A DNA stretch of 64,000 nucleotides, from the NCBI RefSeq assembly GCF_947497125.1, contig NZ_CANMFI010000007.1, positions 115,623-179,622 of the forward strand, written 5' to 3'. The notes beneath the pieces were generated by a model. The model saw nothing but the letters and a program-made list of their open reading frames with translations. It made no database searches and was not told the origin of the DNA. Of the stretch, positions 38,503 through 47,842 are shown one piece after another; positions within the stretch are counted from its first letter, which is position 1; each line of letters begins with the position of its first letter. The stretch comes from an uncultured Polaribacter sp. (GTDB lineage: Bacteria > Bacteroidota > Bacteroidia > Flavobacteriales > Flavobacteriaceae). Position numbers and translations under genes: made by a program.

Positions 38503-39216
38503 TTAATTATTTGCATCAACAATAGTTCCAATTTTTTCTCCTGATATCAACTTTAACAAGTTGCCGTTTGTGTTCATATCAAAAACAATAATTGGTAGTT
38601 TATTTTCTTCACTTAACGTAAAAGCGGTCATGTCCATTACTTTTAAACCTTTTTTAATAACATCTTTAAAAGTTATTGTCTCAAATTTAATAGCATTTTT
38701 GTCTTTTTCTGGATCTACGTTGTAAATACCATCTACTCTTGTACCTTTTAAAATAGCATCTGCATCTATTTCTATGGCTCTAAGTACTGCCGCAGTATCT
38801 GTTGTAAAATAAGGGTTTCCGGTACCTGCCCCAAAAATAACAACTCTTCCTTTTTCTAAGTGACGAATAGCTTTTCTTTTGATATATGGTTCTGCTACCT
38901 CTTTAATTTCTAAAGCAGTTTGTAATCTTGTATGCACACCTTCATCTTCAAGTGCACTTTGAAGTGCTAAGCCGTTTATACAAGTTGCTAGCATTCCCAT
39001 GTGATCTCCTTGTACACGATCCATACCATTTGCAGCACCTGCAACACCTCTAAAAATATTTCCACCACCAATTACAATGGCAATTTCTATTCCTTTTGCT
39101 ACAACCTCTTTTATTTCTTTTGCATATTCAGACAATCGTTTTGGATCTATTCCATACTGTCTATCTCCCATTAATGCCTCTCCACTTAATTTTAAAAGAA
39201 TTCTATTGTATTGCAT
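38503..39216 (-). CDS. pyrH: UMP kinase
   Basis: Phosphorylates UMP to UDP in pyrimidine nucleotide synthesis; hexameric and usually GTP-activated. 237 residues with [14 protein letters not shown] at the start, [10 protein letters not shown] near 47-56, [20 protein letters not shown] and [20 protein letters not shown]. It stands upstream of frr. The translation and ribosome genes tsf, rpsB, rpsI and rplM lie directly upstream, but a terminator and a promoter box separate them from pyrH. Confidence 0.97.
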   Translation of the reverse strand: MQYNRILLKLSGEALMGDRQYGIDPKRLSEYAKEIKEVVAKGIEIAIVIGGGNIFRGVAGAANGMDRVQGDHMGMLATCINGLALQSALEDEGVHTRLQTALEIKEVAEPYIKRKAIRHLEKGRVVIFGAGTGNPYFTTDTAAVLRAIEIDADAILKGTRVDGIYNVDPEKDKNAIKFETITFKDVIKKGLKVMDMTAFTLSEENKLPIIVFDMNTNGNLLKLISGEKIGTIVDANN

Positions 39217-39258
39217 AAAGCTTTTAGATTTTTAGGCTTTTTAATATTAGTACCTGCG

Positions 39259-39266
39259 CAAAATTA
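39259..39266 (-). promoter_or_regulatory. Predicted -7 box for pyrH-frr
   Basis: The plus strand reads CAAAATTA, TAATTTTG on the minus strand, a full match, 43 bases before the pyrH ATG and after the tsf terminator. Confidence 0.5.
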
Positions 39267-39298
39267 CAATTTTTTTTTCAGTTTCCTTTTTATGATAA

Positions 39299-39331
39299 AT
39301 AAAAAAACCTCGCAAATTTGCGAGGTTTTTA
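39299..39331. terminator. Palindromic terminator behind tsf
   Basis: Perfect palindrome AAAACCTCGCAAA with its complement, flanked by A and T runs. It ends rpsB-tsf on the minus strand and works in either direction. Confidence 0.9.
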
Positions 39332-39352
39332 GTAGTAATGTTATTAGGGTTT

Positions 39353-40324
39353 TTATCCTAAAGTAACTCTTTTAAAAGTACTAACTTCTACATCGCCATA
39401 AGTAGCAACATATTGAGCAACATTTTTCTTTTCGTCTTTAATAAAAGCTTGGTCTAACAAACACTGCTCCATATCTAGAGTTGTATTGTCTGCAATAAAA
39501 CGCTCCATTTTACCTGGTAAAATTCTATCCCAAATTTGTTCTGGTTTTCCTTCAGCTTTTAATTCTGCTTTTGCAGCTTCTTCAGCTTTTGCTAAAACTT
39601 CTTCAGATAATTGAGACATAGAAATAAATTGAGGTACATTTTTCAATGTTTTACCTAATCTTCCTAATTCAATATTATCTTTTTCAATAACAGCAATTCT
39701 AGCTTCTGTCTCTGCGGCAACAAATGCAGGGTCAAAATCTTTATAAGATAAAGATGTTGCACCCATAGATGCTACTTGCATTGCTAAATCTTTCGATAAA
39801 GTTTCTGCATTATCTACAGCACTAGATAAACCTACTAAAGCAGCAATTTTACCAATATGTGTATAAGCACCAACATAAGCAGCTTCAATTTTTTCGAAAG
39901 CAGTTATTTCTAACTTTTCACCAATTACACCAGTTTGTTCAACTAGTTTATCAGCTACTGTCATTCCGCCAAAATCTGCCGCTAAAAATGCATCTTTATC
40001 TGCACAGTTTAATGCGATATCTGCAAATTGATTACCTAAAGCAACAAAGTTTTCGTTTTTACCAACAAAATCTGTTTCACAAGCTAAAACAATAGCAACA
40101 CCTGCAGTTTTATCTGCATTTATCTTAGTTACTGCAACACCTTCTGTAGATTCTCTATCAGCTCTTTTTGCAGCAATTTTCTGACCTTTTTTACGTAAAA
40201 TGTCTATTGCTTTATCAAAGTCTCCAGCTGCTTCAACTAATGCCTTTTTACAGTCCATCATTCCTGCGCCAGTTGCTTCTCTTAATTTTTTAACATCAGC
40301 AGCACTTATCTTTACTGTTTCCAT
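39353..40324 (-). CDS. tsf: Elongation factor Ts
   Basis: Nucleotide exchange factor that reloads EF-Tu with GTP. 323 residues. The N-terminal module KLREATGAGMMDCKKALVEA (near 13-32) is the family signature, the core TDFVGKNENFVALG lies near 84-97, and a duplicated dimerisation core follows with an insertion typical of Bacteroidetes. It follows rpsB after 23 bases in the conserved rpsB-tsf order. Confidence 0.97.
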   Translation of the reverse strand: METVKISAADVKKLREATGAGMMDCKKALVEAAGDFDKAIDILRKKGQKIAAKRADRESTEGVAVTKINADKTAGVAIVLACETDFVGKNENFVALGNQFADIALNCADKDAFLAADFGGMTVADKLVEQTGVIGEKLEITAFEKIEAAYVGAYTHIGKIAALVGLSSAVDNAETLSKDLAMQVASMGATSLSYKDFDPAFVAAETEARIAVIEKDNIELGRLGKTLKNVPQFISMSQLSEEVLAKAEEAAKAELKAEGKPEQIWDRILPGKMERFIADNTTLDMEQCLLDQAFIKDEKKNVAQYVATYGDVEVSTFKRVTLG

Positions 40325-40347
40325 GTTATCTATTTTTTAAATGATTG

Positions 40348-41166
40348 TTATTTTTTTTCTTCTGCAGGTGTTTCGGTAGTAGCTTCTGTTTTAGGAGCTT
40401 CTGCTTTCGATTCTTTAGCTTTAGGAGCTGCTTTCTCTGCTTTAGGAGCTGCAACTTCTTTTACTTTTTCTTTATCTGCTTTTCTGTCTGATAAACCTTC
40501 TGCGATAGCATCGGTAACAAAAGTTAATACTTTGTCTATAGATTTAGATGCATCGTCATTTGCTGGAATTACAAAGTCTACTAATCTTGGATCAGAGTTT
40601 GTATCTACCATTGCAAAAATTGGAATGTTTAATTTTTGAGCTTCTGCAACTGCAATGTGCTCTTTTTTAATATCAACCACAAATAAAGCACCTGGTAAAC
40701 GAGTCATATCAGAAATAGAACCTAAATTCTTTTCTAATTTTTCTCTTTGACGGTTAATTTGTAATTTTTCTCTTTTAGATAAAGCATCAAAAGAACCATC
40801 TTGCTTCATTCTATCAATATGAGCCATTTTTTTAACAGCTTTTCTAATAGTAACAAAGTTGGTTAACATACCACCTGGCCATCTTTCTGTAATGAAAGGC
40901 ATGCTTACTGCTTTTGCTTTGTCTGCAACAATATCTTTTGCTTGTTTTTTTGTAGCTACAAATAAAATTTTACGTCCAGAGTTTGCAATTTTCTTTAAAG
41001 CTTCTGCAGTTTCTTCTATTTTTGCTGCGGTTTTATACAAGTCGATGATGTGAACACCATTACGTTCTGTATAAATGTATGGAGCCATGTTTGGGTTCCA
41101 TTTTCTAGTTAAGTGTCCGAAGTGTACACCACTATCTAATAATTCTTGAATGTTTACGTTTGCCAT
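40348..41166 (-). CDS. rpsB: 30S ribosomal protein S2
   Basis: Binds the back of the 30S subunit between head and body. 272 residues from the ATG at 41166, which gives the universal start MANVNIQELLDSGVHFGHLT; an earlier in-frame codon at 41202 would add twelve unconserved residues and is rejected. RKWNPNMAPYIYTERNGVHI, RWPGGMLTNF and DTNSDP are S2 signatures. The C-terminal tail (about 225-272) is rich in alanine, lysine and glutamate, as in other Bacteroidetes S2 proteins. It starts 157 bases after rpsI. Confidence 0.97.
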   Translation of the reverse strand: MANVNIQELLDSGVHFGHLTRKWNPNMAPYIYTERNGVHIIDLYKTAAKIEETAEALKKIANSGRKILFVATKKQAKDIVADKAKAVSMPFITERWPGGMLTNFVTIRKAVKKMAHIDRMKQDGSFDALSKREKLQINRQREKLEKNLGSISDMTRLPGALFVVDIKKEHIAVAEAQKLNIPIFAMVDTNSDPRLVDFVIPANDDASKSIDKVLTFVTDAIAEGLSDRKADKEKVKEVAAPKAEKAAPKAKESKAEAPKTEATTETPAEEKK

Positions 41167-41322
41167 TTTTAAAATGTGTTTACTTTCTGTTTTTGAAATC
41201 AATATACAAGTAGTCTTTCGAGTCTTATATATTTAGATGCTAAACTGTTTTTTATTAATTGTTTGTAATAATAACAGTTCTCGAGTTTGATAATAAATGC
41301 CGAAACAAGTTCAGCAAACCTA

Positions 41323-41709
41323 TTAACGTTTCGAGAATTGGAATTTTTTACGTGCTTTCTTCTGACCAAATTTCTTACGTTCAACCATTCTAGGGTCTCT
41401 CGTTAATAATCCTTCTGGTTTTAAGATTGCTCTATGATCTGCATCAATAGCAACTAAAGCTCTTGTAATTGCCAAACGAATTGCTTCTGCTTGACCTGTT
41501 ACACCACCACCATATACATTTACCTTAATATCATAAGATGTTAAGTTGTCTGTTAACATTAATGGTTGTTGTACCTTATATTGTAAAGTTCCTGTTGAAA
41601 AGTAACTTTTATAATCTTTTTTGTTTACCGTAATGTTACCTTTTCCTTCAGAAAGATAAATACGAGCAACGGCAGTTTTTCTTCTACCAATTTTGTGAAC
41701 TGTATCCAT
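41323..41709 (-). CDS. rpsI: 30S ribosomal protein S9
   Basis: 128 residues, with the family start HKIGRRKTAVARIYL, YGGGVTGQAEAIRLAITRAL and the basic C-terminal tail KKARKKFQFSKR, which reaches the P-site tRNA. The ATG overlaps the rplM stop by one base (TAATG), so translation is coupled to L13, the usual rplM-rpsI pair. Confidence 0.97.
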   Translation of the reverse strand: MDTVHKIGRRKTAVARIYLSEGKGNITVNKKDYKSYFSTGTLQYKVQQPLMLTDNLTSYDIKVNVYGGGVTGQAEAIRLAITRALVAIDADHRAILKPEGLLTRDPRMVERKKFGQKKARKKFQFSKR

Positions 41710-42164
41710 TATTTTAAGTCGTTAAGGTTAATAGCTTTAGGCTCTTGTCCTGCTTGTTTGTGCTCAGTACCTGCATATACATACAAGTTTCTAAACAATG
41801 CTGATCCTAAAATGTTTTTAGGTAACATTCCTTTTACTGCTTTTTCGATTAATCTTGTAGGATCTTTCTCAAACATTTCTGTTGCAGTTAACGATCTTTG
41901 TCCTCCTGGGTAACCTGTATGACGAATGTAAGATTTGTCAGTCCATTTTTTACCTGTTAAAACAATTTTTTCTGCGTTGATAATAACCACGTTATCTCCA
42001 CAATCTACGTGTGGTGTAAAGTTTGGTTTGTATTTACCTCTAATTAGCTTTGCTACTTTAGAAGCTAGACGACCCAACGTTTGCCCGTCCGCATCAACTA
42101 AAACCCACTCCTTGTTTACGGTAGCGCTGTTTGCTGATACTGTTTTGTAACTTAATGTGTTCAT
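41709..42164 (-). CDS. rplM: 50S ribosomal protein L13
   Basis: 151 residues. WVLVDADGQTLGRLASKVAK, the conserved NAEKIVLTGKKW and HTGYPGG stretches, and GMLPKN near 112 are the L13 signatures. It leads the rplM-rpsI transcript from a near-perfect promoter 57 bases upstream; in other bacteria L13 represses its own mRNA, and the 50-base leader here would be the place to look for that. Confidence 0.97.
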   Translation of the reverse strand: MNTLSYKTVSANSATVNKEWVLVDADGQTLGRLASKVAKLIRGKYKPNFTPHVDCGDNVVIINAEKIVLTGKKWTDKSYIRHTGYPGGQRSLTATEMFEKDPTRLIEKAVKGMLPKNILGSALFRNLYVYAGTEHKQAGQEPKAINLNDLK

Positions 42165-42221
42165 AATTACACTATTAGTTTTTGTAAATTAATAATTTAT
42201 TTTTTCCTTAAAAAAGGAGTG

Positions 42222-42252
42222 CAAATGTAAGGCTATTTATTTAATTGACAAA
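42222..42252 (-). promoter_or_regulatory. Predicted promoter of rplM-rpsI
   Basis: On the minus strand TTTG (42252-42249), 19 bases, TACATTTG (42229-42222): a full match to the Bacteroidetes consensus. Confidence 0.75.
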
Positions 42253-42335
42253 TAGTCATTTAAGTTTATTTAAACATTTTAATTTTGTAATTATCGTTTT
42301 CTAATAATTAACATATAATTAAGAAAAAAGAAAAC

Positions 42336-42343
42336 TATTTTTG
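42336..42343 (+). promoter_or_regulatory. Predicted -7 box for the DUF5916 gene
   Basis: TATTTTTG is a full match, 44 bases before the ATG; no clean -33 box was seen. Confidence 0.5.
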
Positions 42344-42387
42344 TGGGATATTTCTTTGAAAAATTCTTAAAATTCTAACCTAAACCA

Positions 42388-45027
42388 ATGAAATTTCTAC
42401 ACATTTCTCTTTTAATAAGCATTTTCTTTGCATTAAATATTTCTGCTCAGAAAACAGAAAAGGCTGTGATAGAAAAAAGAATATACACCACAAAAAAATT
42501 AAAAAAAGTACCAGTTATAGATGGGCTAATTCAAGAAGACGCTTGGAGTGTAGTGCCTTGGTCTTCTAATTTTACCGAGAAAACACCAGATGAAGGTACT
42601 GCACCTTTATATCAAACTAAATTTAAGGTAATGTATGATGCCAAATATTTATACATTGCCATACGTGCTTTAGATAATGAACCGCATTTAATTCAACAAA
42701 GACTTAGTAGAAGAGATGGTTTTGCTGGCGATAGGGTAAATGTAATTATAGACAGTTACCATGATAAAAGAACTGCTTTTGTTTTTACAACTACCGCAGC
42801 AGGTGTTAAGGGTGAAGAATTTACGTCGCAAAACGGTGATAATTGGGACGATAGTTGGAATCCAGTTTGGTATACAGATGCAAATGTAGATGATAAAGGT
42901 TGGACCGCAGAAATGAAAATCCCTTTCAGTCAGTTGCGTTTTGGAAATGCAAAAGAACAAATTTGGGGTTTTAACGTAAACCGAACTATTTTTAGAGTAC
43001 AAGAACGTTCTCTTTGGCAAAGAATACCTAACAATCAAGCAGGTTTTATAAGTGAAGCCGGAGAATTGCATGGTTTAATAGATTTAAAATCTCAAAAACA
43101 ACTAGAAATTCAACCTTTTACTGTGATGCAATACGATGCGTATCCGGCTGAGTTTGGAAACCCATATAGAGATGGAAGCGATTTTAAAATAAATGCAGGT
43201 TTAGATGCAAAAATAGGAGTAACCAACGATTTAACCTTAGATTTAACTGTTAATCCAGATTTCGGACAAGTAGAAGCAGATCCAGGAGCAATTGCTTTAG
43301 ATGGTTTTCAAATATTTTTTAGAGAGCAACGCCCATTTTTTGTTGAAAACAGAAATATTTTCGATTTCGAATTTGCCAATGGAAGAGATAATTTATTTTA
43401 CAGTAGAAGAATAGGAAGAAACCCGCACAGAAGTGCTTCTTTAAACGAAGGTGAATTTTCAAAAGAACCACAAAACTCAAGAATATTAGGCGCTGCAAAG
43501 TTTTCTGGTAAAACACAAAATGGTTGGTCTTTGGGTGTTTTAGAAACTGTAACAGCCAATGAATATGCAGAAATAAAGCAAGTAAACGGAGAAACTAAAA
43601 AAGAGATAGTAGAGCCGTTTACCAATTTTTTTGTAGCAAGAGCTCAAAAAGATTTTAACGAAAGAAACTCTTTTTTAGGTGCAATTTTTACAGCAACAAA
43701 TAGAAACTTAAATGGGAATTTTAATGAGTTACACAAAGCAGCATATACAGGCGGTGTAGATTATCAGCATAACTGGAAAAATAGAGACTATTATCTAGAT
43801 GGTAATGTTATTTTTAGTCATGTTTTAGGTAGCCAAGAGGCCATAGAAAACACACAACGTTCTATTACCAGATTGTTTCAGAGAGAAGATGCAACCCACG
43901 TCTCGGTAGATCCAACAAGAACCTCTTTAACGGGTTCTGGAGGTAGAATAGAACTAGGAAAAGCCGGTGGTGGTAACTGGCGTTACAACGGAGGTTTTAT
44001 TTGGCGATCTCCAGAATTAGAGTTAAATGATGTAGGCTTTTTAAGAAATACAGATGAAATGATTCAGTTTGCAAATGGATCTTATTTATGGCAAATACCT
44101 ACAGATACCTATAGAAATATGTCTGTAAATGCAGAAGAATTAACAGAATATGACTTTCAAGGAAATTTAAACAGAATTCGTTTTGAGGGTTCTGCTGATG
44201 TAAACTGGATAAATAACGCAACTACAAGAATTGGTTTTGGCGCCAATTTTAAACGTTTTTCAAATTCTTTTTTAAGAGGTGGCCCAAGATGGAGAACAGC
44301 AAATAGTAGATATTTATTTACTTCTTTTGGTTCTGATGCAAGCAAGTTATTTAGCTACAATGTAAACTACTTAAATGTACATTCTGATGAAAATGTTTTG
44401 GGTAGAAATCGATATAGAATTGGTTTTGTGTATCAACCTACAGATGCTTTAAATATCACTTTTGAAAATCAGTTAGAAATTACAAAAGACAGGTCTCAAT
44501 ATGTAACTGTTGCAGATTTTGGGGCTTCTAACAGATATATTTTAGGAAATATTAAAAATGATGAGTTTACTTCTACTTTACGTTTTACCTACAGTATCAA
44601 TCCTAATTTTTCTATTCAATTTTATGGGCAACCTTTTATTTCTAGAGGGCGTTTTTCTGATTTTAATTTTGTAAAAACTGCTGCTGCAGACTCATTTAAA
44701 GATAGGGTTAGTTTCTATGACGCGCAACAAATAAATGAAATAACAGATGCAAGCGGTACGTCTATTTTTACTGTTGATGAAAATAGAGATCAAACTATTG
44801 ATTATCAATTTACCAATCCAGATTTTTCTTTTGTGCAATTGCAAACCAATCTTGTTGCTCGTTGGGAGTATATACCCGGTTCTGAATTGTTTTTTGTGTG
44901 GGCAAGAGGCTCTGTAGGTAATAGAGATTCTGCAGATTCTTTGTCTGACGGAATTAGAGAGCAAGTTTTAAATACGCCTGCGGAGGACACTTTTTTAATA
45001 AAAGCAACCTATCGATTTGTAAGATAA
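42388..45027 (+). CDS. DUF5916 outer membrane protein with CBM9-like domain
   Basis: 879 residues. A signal peptide (KFLHISLLISIFFALNISAQ) precedes a carbohydrate-binding family 9-like domain (about 35-220; KVPVIDGLIQEDAWSVVPW, DGFAGDRVNVIIDSYHDKRT, AEMKIPFSQLRF) and a large DUF5916 region predicted as an outer membrane beta-barrel (about 235-879; VNPDFGQVEADPGAIALDGF, FFREQRPFFVENRNIFDF). The protein ends in an aromatic barrel strand (IKATYRFVR). Such proteins are common in marine Bacteroidetes; the ligand is unproven. It is monocistronic, with a terminator shared with the convergent aminotransferase gene. Confidence 0.9.
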   Translation: MKFLHISLLISIFFALNISAQKTEKAVIEKRIYTTKKLKKVPVIDGLIQEDAWSVVPWSSNFTEKTPDEGTAPLYQTKFKVMYDAKYLYIAIRALDNEPHLIQQRLSRRDGFAGDRVNVIIDSYHDKRTAFVFTTTAAGVKGEEFTSQNGDNWDDSWNPVWYTDANVDDKGWTAEMKIPFSQLRFGNAKEQIWGFNVNRTIFRVQERSLWQRIPNNQAGFISEAGELHGLIDLKSQKQLEIQPFTVMQYDAYPAEFGNPYRDGSDFKINAGLDAKIGVTNDLTLDLTVNPDFGQVEADPGAIALDGFQIFFREQRPFFVENRNIFDFEFANGRDNLFYSRRIGRNPHRSASLNEGEFSKEPQNSRILGAAKFSGKTQNGWSLGVLETVTANEYAEIKQVNGETKKEIVEPFTNFFVARAQKDFNERNSFLGAIFTATNRNLNGNFNELHKAAYTGGVDYQHNWKNRDYYLDGNVIFSHVLGSQEAIENTQRSITRLFQREDATHVSVDPTRTSLTGSGGRIELGKAGGGNWRYNGGFIWRSPELELNDVGFLRNTDEMIQFANGSYLWQIPTDTYRNMSVNAEELTEYDFQGNLNRIRFEGSADVNWINNATTRIGFGANFKRFSNSFLRGGPRWRTANSRYLFTSFGSDASKLFSYNVNYLNVHSDENVLGRNRYRIGFVYQPTDALNITFENQLEITKDRSQYVTVADFGASNRYILGNIKNDEFTSTLRFTYSINPNFSIQFYGQPFISRGRFSDFNFVKTAAADSFKDRVSFYDAQQINEITDASGTSIFTVDENRDQTIDYQFTNPDFSFVQLQTNLVARWEYIPGSELFFVWARGSVGNRDSADSLSDGIREQVLNTPAEDTFLIKATYRFVR

Positions 45028-45066
45028 GTAGTCATTTTTTACGACAACAATATATTTATAAATTCA

Positions 45067-45100
45067 ATAAAAAAGCATCCAAATTAATGGATGCTTTAAA
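45067..45100. terminator. Shared terminator of the DUF5916 and ilvE genes
   Basis: AAAGCATCCA (45072-45081) pairs with TGGATGCTTT (45088-45097) around a 6-base loop, with A and T runs on both sides between the convergent genes. Confidence 0.85.
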
Positions 45101-45123
45101 AGTAATTAAGTATAATTTTTGTG

Positions 45124-46179
45124 CTATATAAAAACTCTCCAACCGTGTGGGTCTTCTGCTTTGTTTGTTTGAATATCTGTAATTGCTTTCTTTAGTTTTT
45201 GCGCAAAAGGTTCTGATAATTCTGGCAAATCATAATCGGTATCTTTGTAACCGAAACCTGCTATTGGAGAAATAACAGCAGCCGTACCTGCACCAAACAT
45301 TTCTTTTAAACTACCACTTTGTGCCGCAGCAATAACTTCAGAAACTGTAATTTTTCTAACTTCTACATCTATGTTTAAGTCTTCAGCAATTTGAAGTACA
45401 CTTCTACGTGTAATTCCGTCTAAAATACGATCGCTGGTCGGACTTGTAATTAGAGTATCATTTATTCTAATAAAAATATTCATCGCACCAGCCTCTTCAA
45501 TATATTCGTGCGAATTATCGTCGGTCCATATTACTTGGTTGTAGCCTTTTTCGATGGCTAATTGAGTTGGGTAAAATTGAGCAGCATAGTTACCACCTGC
45601 TTTTGCAAAACCAACACCACCATTAGCAGCACGTGCATATTTTTCTTCAATTAAAACCTTTACTTTACCAGCAAAATAAGCACCCGATGGCGCTGTACAA
45701 ATTACAAATTTATATTCGTTGGCAGGTGATGCATGAAATCCTAAACCAGATGCAAACATAAAAGGTCTTATGTATAAAGAGCTACCATCATTAGTAGGTA
45801 TCCAGTTAGCATCTACTTCTAATAATTTGGTTAAACCATTCATAAAAATTTCTTCAGGAATTTCTGGAATCACCAATCTTTTAGCAGATTTATTTAATCG
45901 CTTCCAGTTTTCTAATGGTCTAAATAATAAAGACTTACCGTCTTTATCTTTATAGGCTTTCATTCCTTCAAAAATAGATTGACCATAATGAAAAATCTTT
46001 GCAGAAGGGTCTAAAGAAATAGGAGCATAAGGCTTAATAACAGGTGTTTGCCATGCGCCGTTCGTATAAGTACATTCTAACATATGATCAGAATATACGC
46101 TACCAAAAGGTAGGTTGTTAAAATCTACAGAATCGATCTTCGATTTTTCGATGCGTTGAATTTCTATATTAGATTTCAT
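45124..46179 (-). CDS. ilvE: Branched-chain amino acid aminotransferase
   Basis: PLP enzyme (fold type IV) that transfers the amino group in the last step of valine, leucine and isoleucine synthesis. 351 residues from the ATG at 46179. An in-frame ATG at 46212 is rejected because it would lie upstream of the predicted -7 box. The Schiff-base lysine is in GFAKAGGNYAAQ (near 185-196), followed by EEAGAMNIFI and the phosphate-binding SPTSDRILDGITRRSVL. The length and motifs match the eukaryote-like BCAT2 group rather than E. coli IlvE. Confidence 0.93.
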   Translation of the reverse strand: MKSNIEIQRIEKSKIDSVDFNNLPFGSVYSDHMLECTYTNGAWQTPVIKPYAPISLDPSAKIFHYGQSIFEGMKAYKDKDGKSLLFRPLENWKRLNKSAKRLVIPEIPEEIFMNGLTKLLEVDANWIPTNDGSSLYIRPFMFASGLGFHASPANEYKFVICTAPSGAYFAGKVKVLIEEKYARAANGGVGFAKAGGNYAAQFYPTQLAIEKGYNQVIWTDDNSHEYIEEAGAMNIFIRINDTLITSPTSDRILDGITRRSVLQIAEDLNIDVEVRKITVSEVIAAAQSGSLKEMFGAGTAAVISPIAGFGYKDTDYDLPELSEPFAQKLKKAITDIQTNKAEDPHGWRVFI

Positions 46180-46201
46180 TCTATTAAGTTGAGTTAAAGC
46201 A

Positions 46202-46230
46202 CAAATGTACATAAATTATTCATCTGACAA
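46202..46230 (-). promoter_or_regulatory. Predicted promoter of ilvE
   Basis: On the minus strand TTG (46230-46228), 18 bases, TACATTTG (46209-46202). It fixes the ilvE start at 46179. Confidence 0.65.
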
Positions 46231-46242
46231 CATACCTAATCA

Positions 46243-46274
46243 TTGCTTTTACTGCTAAAAAAAATGTATTTTTG
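46243..46274 (+). promoter_or_regulatory. Predicted promoter of the DUF4920 gene
   Basis: TTG (46243-46245), 21 bases, TATTTTTG (46267-46274), 28 bases before the ATG; divergent from the ilvE promoter. Confidence 0.6.
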
Positions 46275-46302
46275 TGTCAGAAATTTAAAAAAAAAATAGA
46301 CA

Positions 46303-46812
46303 ATGAAAAATATAATGATCTTTAGTTTACTTGCCATCTTTGTTTTAACAGCATGTAAAGAAGTAAAAAAACCAGCAGTTAAAGACAATAGTGTAACAAC
46401 AGAAATTGCTTACGAGTCTTTTGGAGCAAAAATATCTTCAGAAAAAGCAGTAGATGCTGCAGCTCTTTTAGCAACTTTTAACTCTTTAAAAATTGGCGAT
46501 ACGGTTTCTGTAAAATTTGCATCAACCATAAAAGAAGTTTGCTCTAAAAAAGGTTGCTGGATGAAGTTGCCATTAGATAATGAAACAGAAACGATGGTAC
46601 GTTTTAAAGATTATGGTTTTTTTATGCCATTAGATGCCAACGGAAAAGAAGTAATTGTTAACGGAATTGCTTACCTTAAAGAAACCTCTGTTGACGAATT
46701 GCAACACTATGCAAAAGATGCCGGTAAATCTGCAGAAGAAATTGCTAAAATTACAACCCCGAAAAGAGTGCTTTCTTTTGAAGCAGATGGTGTTTTGTTA
46801 GCTAAAAAATAA
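46303..46812 (+). CDS. DUF4920 lipoprotein
   Basis: 169 residues with a lipoprotein signal peptide (lipobox LTAC, lipidation expected at C18). The conserved core near 64-145 has VSVKFASTIKEVCSKKGCWM with the cysteine pair C80/C85, KLPLDNETETMVRFKDYGFF and FMPLDANGKEVIVNGIAYL. Such a CxxxxCW pattern suggests metal or redox binding, but no function is established. It is followed after 45 bases by mnmD on the same strand. Confidence 0.85.
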   Translation: MKNIMIFSLLAIFVLTACKEVKKPAVKDNSVTTEIAYESFGAKISSEKAVDAAALLATFNSLKIGDTVSVKFASTIKEVCSKKGCWMKLPLDNETETMVRFKDYGFFMPLDANGKEVIVNGIAYLKETSVDELQHYAKDAGKSAEEIAKITTPKRVLSFEADGVLLAKK

Positions 46813-46857
46813 CAATTATTACAGCTGCTTTTAAGAAAAACCTTTTAATTTTAAAAT

Positions 46858-47523
46858 ATGAAAAGAGAAATATTAATTACTTCAGATGGTTCATCTACAA
46901 TTCATTTGCCGGATTGGGATGAGCAATACCATTCTAAAAATGGTTCTATTAATGAAACCTATCATGTTTTTATAAATTGTGGTTTAAAAGAGGTTACTGC
47001 AGAAAATGTATCAATCTTAGAAATCGGTTTTGGTACGGGTTTAAATTGTTTTATTACGTATTTAGAAGCTAATAAAAACATTAAATATGTTGGTGTAGAG
47101 GCGTATCCGGTTACTCCAGAAGAGGTAGAAAAGATGAACTTTATCAATGTTTTAGATGCAGAAAATGAATCTGAAGCATTTAAAAAAATACACCAAGTTT
47201 CTTGGGAAAAAGAACATCAAATTTCAGAACGCTTTTCACTTACAAAAAGAAAACAATTCTTTGAAGATATTACAGACAAAGAGGCTTTTAATTTAATTTA
47301 TTTTGATGCTTTTGGGGCACGTGTTCAACCGCAATTATGGACGGTAGAAATCTTTCAAAAAATGTATAATGCCCTTAAAGAAAACGGAATTTTAGTTACC
47401 TATTCTGCCAAAGGAAGCGTAAGAAGAGCAATGCAAGAAGTTGGTTTTGTTGTAGAAAGATTGCCCGGACCTCCAGGTAAAAGAGAAATGTTGCGCGCTA
47501 CTAAAAAGAAAATTACCGAGTAA
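46858..47523 (+). CDS. mnmD: tRNA 5-methylaminomethyl-2-thiouridine methyltransferase MnmD
   Basis: SAM-dependent methylation of U34 in tRNAs for Lys, Glu and Gln, the last step of mnm5s2U. 221 residues containing only the methyltransferase half: in enterobacteria it is fused to the oxidoreductase MnmC1, here it stands alone. Motif I is LEIGFGTGLNCFI (near 56-68), the acidic motif IYFDAFGARVQPQLWT lies near 143-158, and the conserved end is RLPGPPGKREMLRATK. The previous gene is a lipoprotein; a tiny membrane protein gene follows. Confidence 0.92.
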   Translation: MKREILITSDGSSTIHLPDWDEQYHSKNGSINETYHVFINCGLKEVTAENVSILEIGFGTGLNCFITYLEANKNIKYVGVEAYPVTPEEVEKMNFINVLDAENESEAFKKIHQVSWEKEHQISERFSLTKRKQFFEDITDKEAFNLIYFDAFGARVQPQLWTVEIFQKMYNALKENGILVTYSAKGSVRRAMQEVGFVVERLPGPPGKREMLRATKKKITE

Positions 47524-47583
47524 AGTAGGTTTTATAATTTACTTAAAATAAAGTAATTACACAATTTTGTAAAATAAAAATAC

Positions 47584-47715
47584 ATGGAGTTTAAAAGAAA
47601 ATTTAGTAGAAGAAAACGAACAAAGCCCACAAAAGGACTTTTTTTGGTCATACTTTTAGCCTTTATCATTATTTTTTGGTTTAAGGCAGAAGCTATATTA
47701 GAGGCTCTTTTTTAG
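47584..47715 (+). CDS. Small single-helix membrane protein (43 residues)
   Basis: A short frame behind mnmD: MEFKRKFSRRKRTKPTKG, then a hydrophobic helix (LFLVILLAFIIIFWF, residues 19-33) and AEAILEALF. The strongly basic N-terminus followed by one helix predicts a cytoplasm-in inner membrane protein. The positive-inside pattern and a leader of 60 bases support a real gene, but no family is recognised. It ends immediately before an interspersed repeat. Confidence 0.6.
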   Translation: MEFKRKFSRRKRTKPTKGLFLVILLAFIIIFWFKAEAILEALF

Positions 47716-47716
47716 A

Positions 47717-47835
47717 AGCTATTTCCAGCTTTACACTATATCTTTTTTCTACTGTTTTAGATACAATTTGTTCTTTCAGAAAAGTTATTTAAAGAAACAG
47801 CAGCAAAAAGGATGCCGTTTCAATCTGGGCTAAAA
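47717..47835. repeat. Interspersed repeat family C, copy 2
   Basis: Starts AGCTATTTCCAGCTTTACAC and ends CTGGGCTAAAA, matching 21708-21822 at both ends. It fills nearly the whole gap between two convergent genes. Confidence 0.8.
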
Positions 47836-47842
47836 TAAAGAG

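Noticed and set aside
41167..41202. Longer N-terminus for ribosomal protein S2
   Set aside because: The extra twelve residues precede the universal S2 start and are not expected.
46180..46212. Longer N-terminus for the branched-chain aminotransferase
   Set aside because: The upstream ATG would lie before the predicted -7 box and adds unconserved residues.
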